Part shown: positions 34,260-43,742 of the stretch, one piece after another
How positions within the stretch are numbered: the first letter of the stretch is position 1
Layout: every line of letters begins with the position of its first letter
Assembly: GCA_035610835.1 (NCBI GenBank)
Contig: CM069450.1
Location: 29,580,687-29,644,686 of the forward strand
DNA: 64,000 nucleotides
From: Ophiura sarsii
Lineage: Eukaryota > Echinodermata > Ophiuroidea > Amphilepidida > Ophiuridae
Reading direction: 5' to 3'
Position numbers and translations under genes: made by a program
The notes under the pieces: model-generated
What the model was told of the DNA's origin: nothing
The model's input: the letters and a program-made list of their open reading frames with translations, nothing else
Database searches by the model: none

Positions 34260-36660
34260 TACTATTATATTTAGTAAATGTAGAGATTATTTTAATATCG
34301 TTCAATCATAATATTATTTTGATCCCAGATACTTTTCATTTTATTTAATAGAATGATTTTCTTACAGATTCAATGAGGTTTTAATTTGAATGTACTAATG
34401 TACTATTACTTCATGGGGGTGCATGTACATGTACATATACGAGGTCTAATACATGCTTAGCGTTGCGTTTATTGAATTATTGCAATACCCCGCCCATTGT
34501 TACACCATGGTTATTCACGCAATAATCTGTAAGGCCAATTGTTATTGAAAGAAGCCAATCGTCGTTGAATCGATTCTTATTTCCCATCTGTTTGTAGCTA
34601 CATTAGCTGTTCGTTTGAGACGTGGAATATTTTTTATATGAATTGAATTGTGCGGTACGTTGCTTTCGCGGTTGCTTAGGCGAATATCAATTAAATTGGC
34701 AAGATTTAAGACTTTGAGGGGGAAATTAAATGTGAATTTGACGGACATCCAAAGCTACAATTGGAAATTGGATTCCAACAAAAATTATAACATAATGGAT
34801 GTTATCAATATTGGTTTAATATACCATTTGGTTGTACAATTGGATATGGTGGAATGTCCAGATCCGCTTTATTTATCTGATCTTACAAGTATGATCAAGT
34901 CAGTCAATTTTCAAAAATGTGGTCAAAACTATTGTACCTTGTTCATGATTGACTAGTTATCTATTTTTGGGAATCGTATCCCGTGTTTCATACCGTGACT
35001 TGGCCAGTCAGACAGACTTTTGATACCTTTTTATGAAACGGGACCCAGTGTTAGTGTTGCCAATCATTTGTAGATTTGATAATGGTATGTGAATAGTAGA
35101 GATTCCTACTCGCCATCATCACGTTGCTCTCTTTTAATCCATTTCACTTCCTTGATCCACCGTTTACACGTTCTTCAATTTTATTCATTACCCTAGCCTC
35201 CTCCTATTACGTGACTGATTCTAGTAATTGGGACAATAATCAATAAAGTTCATACCGAGAAAAAAATTGTACTACTTCTGTATAGATTACGCATAACGCA
35301 CGGAGACGGCCGCGTCTGGTGAATATATATTCTTTTTTTTATCACAATTATAATTACATTTAACCGATGATTTTGATTTTTCAAATAATTGTTCAATGTT
35401 CGTCCCTTTGTACCCTTTCCGCTCACCTTCCTTTCAATTCGCAATACATGTGTATTTTGGAACGGTTGGGACAATATCAATAAAGTTCATACCGTAAAAA
35501 ATCGTACTACCTCGTATCCCGGGATGCCCCTAGGAGCTATCGGTTTTCTAACTCTTTTGTCAATGACTGTCAATGAGGGTGGGTGGGTTGCTGGGCCACC
35601 CCCTTTAAAACGTAAGGGCATGGTTTTGTTTTCATATGGTTTTCGTATGGGGGCTGGGGCAAGAAATCATAAATGTTGACTGATGCAGTCTTAAAAATGT
35701 GTGGGGAACGCGCAAAGATTCATAGTTTACACTAATTTTGCCAGCCATGATTGAGGTACAGTTTGGCTTTATACGACCTTCTAAAAACACGGAAATTAAT
35801 GTTTTGAGCACATCCGGGGTGGGAGGGGTGGGGGCCATTTGATATAGCTTAAATCAAAATTATTTTACTTCAAACAGTTGTTTTTGTCATTGTCTTAAAA
35901 CTTGAAAATACAAACTCCCCCTAATTGATAATGATAACCATAAATAATTCAACTTCAACAAATTACCCAACAATTCACAAATATTAAATTAAAACACCAA
36001 ACATGACCATTCTTTTTTAAATGTCCTATTGGTATCATATGTCATACGTTGGGGGAGTATTAGTACCATAGAACAAAATACTGTATGCCTTTCATTCATA
36101 TAGTATAACAGAGGATCATTGATTGTCAATGTCAAAACATTATTGTCTAAGCTGATGAAACGCTATACCAGATTTCGTTCTCATTTGTGTTGGAATCCAA
36201 CATCCAACTGGTGCTTTGGATATTGATTCGCCTTGCAACCGCGAAACCCGCGAACCGCACAAATTAATTTAGATACAAAATGATTCCACGCCCGGTCTAT
36301 TTCAACGAAGCTACAAACATGACAAACAGATAATATGTTGGTACATGCACATGACCGTACAATCTCTACCTAAACATGGGAAATCAGAATATCGATTCAA
36401 TGACGAAACTATTGACTCTTTTCATATTGGCACAATTGGCATTCCCAGATTATTTGTGTAACAATGGGGCTAGGGTCTCAATAATTCAATTTACGCAACG
36501 CTGACCGCGAACAAGTAAAAGTAGAACTGCATTCAAATTATTTAATTTAGACAATCATTCCAAATCAAACTAAAAGTATCTTGTCCGTGGATTCACAAAT
36601 ATTATGGGGAACGATAAACAAACCCAACATAAAATTACTAAATTTAATATGATACTAACG
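34260..36660. other. Interior of the 3.2-kb TIR element, no protein gene
   Basis: Only short ORFs, the longest 102 codons (34648-34956). A pair of phrases, ATCAATAAAGTTCATACCG at 35238 and 35468, marks a small internal direct repeat. AACCGCGAAACCCGCGAACCG at 36237-36257 is the reverse complement of 19701-19721. Confidence 0.55.
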
Positions 36661-36672
36661 AAGACAAAAAGC

Positions 36673-36745
36673 ATTCTGGAGGGGGATTTGAACCACCGGC
36701 CTTTCGATCATTAACCCAATGCTCTACCGATTGAGCCAACGGCGC
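36673..36745 (-). tRNA. tRNA-like gene or pseudogene, anticodon AAT (Ile) by position
   Basis: The minus strand shows the D-arm GCTCAATCGGTAGAGC (A box), anticodon loop TTAATGA, T-loop GGTTCAAATCC (B box) and a following TTTTT terminator near 36663-36667. The acceptor strands GCGCCGT and TCCAGAA do not pair and the anticodon stem has a mismatch, so a working tRNA is unlikely; it may still recruit Pol III. It lies about 230 bp from the right end of the TIR element and faces the other tRNA-like gene. Confidence 0.6.
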
Positions 36746-36976
36746 ACTGTACTGCTGTTACAACATAAATAGATTCAAATATCGTTTGTTCACATTTGAT
36801 GTTTGTAGCCACTCTTCGGCATCATGGGATTTATGATACGTGTACGCGGAACTCGGGTATGTAGCGAGTCATGTGACTTTTGCCCGGGGCAAACATTTTT
36901 AAAAGCCGTTTTGATCGCGAGATGGCGCCCTGTATTTCAGAGATAAAAAGGTGCCATATACTGATAATCTACGGTA

Positions 36977-38425
36977 TACTGGGAAAAGCTCAAGCGCTGT
37001 GATCGAAAAATGCCTCTGTAAAACCCATTCAGGCCATTTCCCTTGGGTCCATTTGCCATGAAAATACACGCCAAATCCAATAGACCCCGCTGAATCAGTA
37101 AACAATTGCAACGTGTCGCTGTCCACCCAATCAAGAACTTGAAAGAAGGTCACACCGTTAAATGTTTTCAAAAATGCCTTCCACACTCCTTAAATCATGT
37201 TTAGCTTCGCTTGTCACGCGAACTTTGTGAAAGCTTTTCTTGACACCACGTGTTAAATTAATAAGCCGTCTAAGAAATGCTCTACCTGGGCTTACACCTT
37301 GCACAAACATGAAAGTGACCCAATTAGTGATTGAACTTGACTAAGAGACAGTTTCTTAGCCAATAATGCCTTATCAATGGCTACCCTGGTTTTTTCAAGT
37401 TTGTCCTCAGGGATTTGCACTTGAGAACTCAATTTCCAAGCCAAGATACGTTATAACTTGAGTTGGTCCCTCTGTCTTTTCATACGCAATAGGGACGCCC
37501 ATGTCATTACAAACATCCAGAAATTGTTGCATTGCGAAATCACATCGCTCATGTGACGTAAAGGTCATTATATAGTCGTCTAAATAATGACAAATTGATT
37601 GAAACCCTGTTTGATATCTGAAAACAAACTCCAAAAAAACCTACTAAACATTTCAAATAAACGGCAACTAATAGCACAACCCATCGGTAGGCAACGATCA
37701 ACATAGTATTGACCGAGATATTTAAAACCCAATAACTCAAAATTGAGAGGATTGACAGGGAGCAGCCTGAAAGCTGATTTAATATCAACTTTGGCCATAA
37801 AAACAGGGCCTGTCAAGTTGAATTTAGCAGTCATGTCAAGGGCATCGTCAAAACTAGCATATTTTACCCTGCACAATTTTTCATCAATGAAGTCATTGAT
37901 TGAGTCACCGTCTGGGTATGACAAATGGTGAATAAGCCTAAATTCCCCGGGTTGTTTCTTCGGTATCGAGAGGCCTATGTTCGAATGGACCAACGATGCG
38001 TCCTAATTCTAATTCCTTGTTTCACTATTGCTGGGTTCTCAATTGCCGATTTCAAACACGGGGCATCCCGCTGAGAACTATCACCGCTATAACCTAACCT
38101 AAAACCATTAGTAAAACCATTTAACAACATTTGTTTATCACCCGTAACCAAGTAGTTTTTCAAGTGTTTAGCGAGGCACTATGAAGACCCAAGCTATCGC
38201 ATACACTGCGCAGTGGTTGAGGGGATGGATTGGTTGAAATATTAACATTTGAATCCACGATTTCTGTAACGAACTCACCCTCAAAGTGCTCCGTGGCGAT
38301 CGAACTTGAAGCCACATCAACCGTCGGAGTAGGAACCGGAGACGGGCTCGTAATTTTGTCTTTTTCCCTCCACCATTACCGGTGGAGGTACTTCGACGTT
38401 TTGCCCTGGTCTTCTTTGGCGGCAT
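36977..38425 (-). pseudogene. DIRS/Ngaro-like pol, 5' part: N-terminal region, RT and start of RNase H
   Basis: Minus strand. A basic start MPPKKTRAKRR (38425) leads through several frame changes to PKKQPGEFRLIHHLSYP (RT fingers), MAKVDIKSAFRLLPVNP (first catalytic Asp), DRCLPMGCAISCRLFE, HYLDDYIM (the YxDD active site at about 37560-37585) and TYLGLEIE. The RNase H then starts with LQLFTDSAGSIGFGVYF and SITALELFP at 36977. The IPKKQPGEFRLI and PMGC-x-x-SC wording is characteristic of the DIRS order rather than LTR elements. Frameshifts near 37980, 38170 and 37400 and the nested element make it inactive. Confidence 0.85.
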
Positions 38426-38429
38426 ATTA

Positions 38430-38890
38430 TATCCAAATCAAATATCCAATTAAAAAAAAACAATACACATTAATCCTAATCGAATGTATTATTAAATATT
38501 AGTTGTAATTTGTAGCACCAGAAACGTTCATTTTTTAATTTAAAATATCAAACAACAGAAAGAGAATGCGTGCTACATCAACTGAAGACTATGACCGAAT
38601 GACGTGGCGGAGTGATAAGCGATGCATCATGGTTCCATGTGGCAAGGGGGAGCACGTGACATCCGCCCAGGCAACCTGAACAAAGACACGTGTGTCTATC
38701 CAAACAAACTTGCTTAGTCGACATAAGTCCTACTAACCTTTATTATACGGAACACCATTCGTGTCAATAGTATTGCTGTTTGATACATGTGCACACATTT
38801 GACGCATTCGACAATTAATTTTGTAAGGGGACGATGCTGATCAATGGGGATATTTACCTCGCTAGTTACTATGCTGGTGTTACTCGCCAA
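38430..38890. other. Upstream flank of the DIRS-like element
   Basis: No gene. Split direct repeats or inverted repeats that would mark the retroelement's own ends could not be found by eye. Confidence 0.35.
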
Positions 38891-38893
38891 TTA

Positions 38894-39810
38894 TACACCT
38901 ATCAGTTGTAAGACGCACCCTATGACCCCCGGGAGTGGTGCGTCACTTTACCGAGGTGCGTCGACTTCTCATGTACCATGACGCACCCTGTGTCAAAAAA
39001 AACGACGGACCATTGCCTTCCAAATACGCACCCTCCGTCAATTTTTGGACGCACCATTGGTGGATTCTGACGGACCATGACGACGCACCCCGTCGTCAGA
39101 TATCGTTGACTATAACTGGATAAAACACGATCTACTGGAAATGAAACTACTTTTAATTCACGGGGGATCTGCCCTTATTCGATGTTGTCAACCCTGGCCC
39201 TCGAATAATTATATAGACCCCGGACCGGGACCGGGTAGGCCTATGTTTTTTATTTGAATCTCCTGCCGCACATCCCCGACCAAATTCAATTCCGGGGGGC
39301 CTGTCCTACTACCTCTGTGTTCTTAGATTGTTCTGCGCTTGTGCGGAAGAGCGCAATGCTGATCCCCTATCTTATACCATGAAGATGCTTGTATACGTGA
39401 CACTTCTCTTAAAATGAAAGGTTCTCGGTCTACTGCGGTTCCTTGTTTTTTTCGTTGCCAAACTCTTGTATTGATGATCGAGTGATTTCAGGCATTTTAG
39501 AACATGCGGTATAAAATATCGGAGTGATGTTTGCGATATTAAAGTGGAGCCTGGTTGGCGGTATTAAGGAGTTATGTGGTATAGTAGCCCTATAGCGTAT
39601 ATTTAAAGGTCGTATTTTGTTGTTCGTAAACAGATGTACACTGTGACGCACCCATGTAAAGTGACGGACCTTGACGCACCCTCCGTCATTTTTTTGACGG
39701 ACCAAAGGCTGCCACGGACGTACCCTCCGTCAATTTTTTTTGGTAAACGACGCACCCACGACGCACCTCTCCCGGGGGTCATAGGGTGCGTCTTACAACT
39801 GATAGGTGTA
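38894..39810. mobile_element. 917-bp TIR element with GACGCACC subterminal repeats
   Basis: TACACCTATCAGTTGTAAGA... begins at 38894, and the 41-bp perfect inverse, through CCCCCGGGAG, ends at 39810. TTA flanks both sides (a TA reading is also possible). The words GACGCACC and GACGGACC recur about a dozen times in both orientations within 230 bp of each end. Multiple subterminal repeats next to a 3-bp duplication recall CACTA or PIF/Harbinger elements. Non-coding. Confidence 0.85.
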
Positions 39811-39895
39811 TTATGCTCTAAGAACTATATCGTTAGAAAGTTACGCTACAGTTAGAGCATAACTACTACTAGGGAGGTAGCTTACCTCCTATTAA

Positions 39896-40218
39896 AGGCA
39901 TACTATGTGATCTTTTCCAGCGAGCGCCCTCTATTCATTATGTTTTTTAGAAAGTAGATTTTCTTGCAGATTTACATTTCTAATCAAAAATCATACATAC
40001 ATTCCAAGTTACAGAGCGATACGATTCCTAATTACTTCAAAATCATGGTTTTAGAGTGAATTTAGAGTGAAAATAATAAACTGTCGACAGTTTATTTTCA
40101 CTTTAAAATCATGATTTTGAAGTAATTAAGAATCGTATCGCCCTGTAACTTGGAATGTATGTACGATTTTTTTTTTCGATGTTGAGGGCGTTCCCTGGAA
40201 AGATCACATAATATACCT
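39896..40218. mobile_element. TTAA-flanked MITE, copy B
   Basis: TTAA at 39892-39895 and 40219-40222, with ends AGGCATACTATGTGATC and AGGTATATTATGTGATC. The whole 323 bp is a near palindrome around AACTGTCGACAGTT (about 40079-40092). It is the best-preserved copy of the family at 2546 and 41756. Confidence 0.88.
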
Positions 40219-40252
40219 TTAAGTTACGCTAGTTTGGTGCACTCGGCCGATT

Positions 40253-40668
40253 GTCTCCAAGGGACTCTATCTCCTCCTACACCTGATTCAAAAGATTTAA
40301 GTTATCGTTAATATTTCATCATGAAATGTACTCAATTGAATTTCATTGGAAATATTGTACCGAATACATTTCATCGTAAAAATATCATCGTAAAATGTTG
40401 ATCAAGTAAATTTAATAATCGAGTAAATTCTTTCAACTAAATGTCATCATCAATATTTGATCGCATAAATATTACCGTATAAGTTTCATCGTAAAAAATG
40501 TGATCAAGTAAAATGTGTCAACTACGGAAAATGGAAAATGGAAAATGCGATCGACTTCATTTTTTTCACACAAAGTTAGGATTAAATACATCATTCTTGC
40601 AACGTTTAAAAAGTTTTAAAATTCATGTTGGTTTTGAAAACAAAATGGCTTCTTTCCCCTATTGCAGT
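40253..40668. other. No gene; CATCGTAAAA-rich segment
   Basis: Short words such as TTTCATCGTAAAA, GATCAAGTAAA and AATATCATCGT recur loosely at 40315-40510, suggesting a decayed simple repeat. Confidence 0.4.
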
Positions 40669-40690
40669 CTTTTTGACTCACCCTGTACAC
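40570..40690 (-). mobile_element. Terminus of a CAGGGTGAGTCAAAAA element
   Basis: Reverse complement: CAGGGTGAGTCAAAAAGACTGCAATAG, then GAAAGAAGCCAT and TTGTTTTCAAAACCAA. It matches the left end at 54922 over about 110 bp. A partner end was not found nearby. Confidence 0.65.
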
Positions 40691-40769
40691 TCTTACTATA
40701 TCTATTTTGGATTATTTTACACTCATGTAGACTATATTTTACATTTACAGCGGCCATTTAGGTGACCAT

Positions 40770-41370
40770 CTTGGAGTTAAAGTATGTAACTAGAGTGCAA
40801 ATATACTGGATATGAGTTACTAGTGGTCTAATACATACATCCCAATGTTAAAACTATACTTTCATCATATATTTTGGTTGATACATTATTATCCGATTTT
40901 ATGGAATTCCGACAATTTGTTCAGTCATTTTGAGACCCATGTTGGGGGCCATTTAGGATTTTTAAGTATGTTACCAAAGCAACAATACTAGATATGAGTT
41001 ACTAGGGGTTTAATACATACATCCCATCATTAAAACTATATTTTCATCATACGTTTAGGTTGATATTATCCCATTTTATGGAATTTGACCATTTTTGCAG
41101 CCACTTTGTGACCCATTTTGGGGGGCTATTTTGGCTTCCATTTTGGGTCCACTACTATATGTTAACAAAACAAAAATACTGGATATGAGTTACTAGGGGT
41201 TTAACACATACATCCCATCGTTGAAAGCACATTTTCATCATACATTTCGGTTGATATTATGCTATTTTATGGAATTTTGACCACGTCTGACCATTGTGGG
41301 CAATTTATTTGGCATGTTTTAAGCATGTAAACAAAGCAAAAATACTAGATATGAGTTTTTTTGGTGACCC
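40770..41370. repeat. ~185-bp tandem array (about 3.5 units)
   Basis: GGATATGAGTTACTAG falls at about 40808, 40991 and 41181, and a divergent form at 41347; TACATACATCCCAT and TTTATGGAATT recur in phase. Spacings are 183, 190 and 166 bp. Confidence 0.85.
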
Positions 41371-41755
41371 CCTGAAAGAACCCCCCATCACCCCATTGGA
41401 AGGTGAAATAGGCTAGGTATACGCGGCTGCGATACATTGGTTTTCATGCGGTTCTCTGTAAAGCTTGAGTCAACACGAAAATGATATGCATAATTTGCAA
41501 TTCATTTAAATTTCCATTTTTATGGACGTGTTGTGATGGAAACTATTACCTTGGTGTTTATCGTATAAGTGTTACGTACATCGTACGAGCCATGAGTAAC
41601 AGTTCTGCAGTGCGGCCAACGGTTCCCTCTCGTTACATAATTCTACAGTATCAATAACACTACCGAACTGCATCATCAGCGTGCAAATACATGTTTACAC
41701 TGATTGTGTCACCATGTGGGTGAATACAAATGATCTGATAAACATGATCCCTCAA

Positions 41756-42292
41756 AGGAATATTATGTGATCTTTATCAAACTTTTACACATATTTTGTT
41801 TCTCTCTTATAATAAAGTTTGACTATCAAGGAATACATTCCCGGACTCATAAATCGTTCTTGACTATATTTCCCGTAGAAAAATCTCATAACTTTACTAA
41901 ATCAAAATTAAAATTTGAATCCATTTATTTAAGGAATTTCCAACATGTTTTGTATTAGTTTTCATCATAAAAAAGTATTCCGTTATATTGAGTTCACTTG
42001 TGTACAGTTGCCATTGTAGCCGGAAACACTGTAAACGGTGTTAACTAGGGAACAAACCATGGAATTTTATTTACGAACCAAAAACAATCAGAAAATAAGT
42101 TGTCAGGGTTAATTCCGACAGTTGATTTAATCCATTCAAACCATGATTTGGAAGCAATTGGGAATCGTATTGCTCTGTAAATTACAAGATATTTTAGTTA
42201 CGTGCTTATAAATTTAATTTGACAATAAAAAGCATTTACAGAGGAAAATCAAAGATAGAGGTCGTTTCATGAAAAACATCTCATAATATGCC
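41756..42292. mobile_element. TTAA-type MITE, copy C (diverged, longer)
   Basis: Ends AGGAATATTATGTGATC and, inverted, GGCATATTATGAGATG. The right flank is TTAA, the left TCAA. At 537 bp it is longer than copies A and B and much diverged inside, though GAATCGTATTG and TTCCAACATG-type words persist. Confidence 0.6.
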
Positions 42293-42296
42293 TTAA

Positions 42297-43354
42297 AGGC
42301 ACACAACCAGATTCTGTAATTTCACTTCACATGTACATACAATAATAAGGTATTAGTAAGACCACTCGGCAAAACCAGAACGTGTGGGTCATACTATAAA
42401 TGACTAGTCTTGTACGTAAGACTTATACAGAAGTCAAAGTTGTATTTACATCACCATAAGTATACAAGCACCCACAGAAATTCGACTGAGACAAATACAT
42501 ATATTTCTATATTATTATGGACATATTTTCAATATATCCTGAGTATAAGACATTTATAAGTTAGTCAATATCAAGAACCCCCTCCCCTATTGCGGAATAA
42601 ATCCATATCATCATTTTTGTGCTAGGTTAATTCCGTGCTGTCTTACACATAGAATAAACCATATTTTTACTGTTCAATGCTCATTGGTACTTGTACGTAT
42701 TGTGAGACAAAATATTACTTTGGCGGCCATCGTATATGTCTTACGTTCAAGTCACTTATACGTAAAGTCATGATACGTGTTAGTTTTGCCATTTGGCCTT
42801 ACTTTTGGCCCCCTAAAACCTTCATTGTTCTAGTATATATTAAGCTTTTTCAAACTTACCGACGATCGATCCCGGGACAATAAATCGTTTATTAACCCAA
42901 ACATAATCGCAATGGCGTTCTGTAGATAAAGAAAATATCTTCATGAGTAAATTCAGAAGAAATCTAAGGTAAATCCCAGCAAACAGGACCAACGTGTTCT
43001 TCGATCGCAACGACTTGAAAAAAATCGCCGATAATTGATTAGGCTTTGTCCGTGTGTTATATACGGCTTATTTTGCAAATCATTGTGAATCATTGTGGAT
43101 TACAATGTAAAACCAAGCTGTTTCTTCGACAGTTCAGATTATATTTTGAACATGTTACTTACACCACCGTCTGAGAACGTGGTCGTTGTAGTGCAAAGTA
43201 TAAAACGCTTATAGTTTAGCTACTACATGCATAGGTCGCTGATCAATGTACCGGAAAGATATATTGATATTTCGAGACTTCCTTACACGACTCTCCTGTT
43301 GTCTGCTGGCGGGGAGAAGGCGGTATTGGAACATTCTTTAAATAAATACTGCCA
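42297..43354. other. No gene recognised
   Basis: AT-rich. It could be the 3' UTR and downstream flank of the Sushi-exon gene on the minus strand, but no polyadenylation site can be assigned with confidence. Confidence 0.35.
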
Positions 43355-43740
43355 TCATGGATTCTGTAAAATATTATTAGATGTCTCTTTCTTTGTCGGT
43401 GTGACCAATACAGGTTCCTGCGTCGTGTTAGAATTTAAAGTAGTGTTCAATGCTTGCGTAATATTGTATGTACTGTCAGTTGTGTTCACTGTACTATATT
43501 CAGTTGTCATAACTGCTGGTCGCCTCGTAGTACTCTTTGGCCGCCATCCGTCAAAGTAAGAGACACACGTCACTGGTGTTCCGCTCCACTGTCCGCATTC
43601 AAGGCATATTCTCTTGTCGTCGCCGTAGAGGCCGTGAACTTTTTTACATTGAAGCGTTACCTCTGCACCAGCTTGTAGGTCCGACCCAATCGTATAGCCA
43701 TTCTGTAATATTATCTCTGGGCAATTAGTGGTAAACGTTT
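43355..43740 (-). CDS. Sushi/CCP domain exon of a host gene, probably terminal
   Basis: On the minus strand a pyrimidine-rich tract ending in AG (CTTATTCTCTTCCAG, AG at 43741-43742) precedes an exon that starts after codon position 1, the phase-1 pattern typical of CCP exons. The exon encodes NCPEI...NGYTIG, LQCKK, GDDKRICLECGQWSG and TPVTCVSY: a complement-control module with its Cys, Gly, Trp and Cys landmarks plus one extra Cys (CLEC). A Ser/Thr/Asn-rich tail of about 60 residues with many N-x-T sites follows to TGA at 43355-43357. Such modules occur in secreted or cell-surface adhesion and complement proteins. The rest of the gene is not found; upstream exons should lie at higher coordinates, perhaps beyond long introns. 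If a donor lies within the tail, the exon is shorter. Confidence 0.65.
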
Positions 43741-43742
43741 CT

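Larger units (their letters stand above)
33749..36974. mobile_element. 3,226-bp TIR element carrying two tRNA-like genes, inserted in a DIRS pol
   Basis: The left end begins CCGTAAATTATTAGCATATG. The right end is the inverted CCGTAGATTATCAGTATATG. The arms stay over 90% alike for about 140 bp and recognisably alike for about 200 bp. TA flanks both sides (33747-33748, 36975-36976). Removing the element with one TA rejoins the two RNase H halves in frame, which fixes both the boundaries and the 2-bp duplication. A tRNA-like gene lies about 420 bp inside the left end (+) and another about 230 bp inside the right end (-), pointing toward each other. No transposase frame is visible. TA targeting suggests Tc1/mariner-like mobilisation in trans. 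Confidence 0.9.
30687..40252. mobile_element. Possible large composite element bounded by a 16-bp inverted repeat
   Basis: CGGCCGAGTGCACCAA starts at 30687, and its reverse complement ends at about 40252. Once later insertions (30830-31940, 38894-39810, 39896-40218) are set aside, both ends share subterminal words such as CTAGTAACT, GCGTAAC and GTAAGCTAC in both orientations. This fits an old DNA transposon with subterminal repeats that later collected a DIRS-type element and MITEs. No clear target duplication and no transposase are seen, so chance or a segmental inversion remain possible. Confidence 0.4.
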
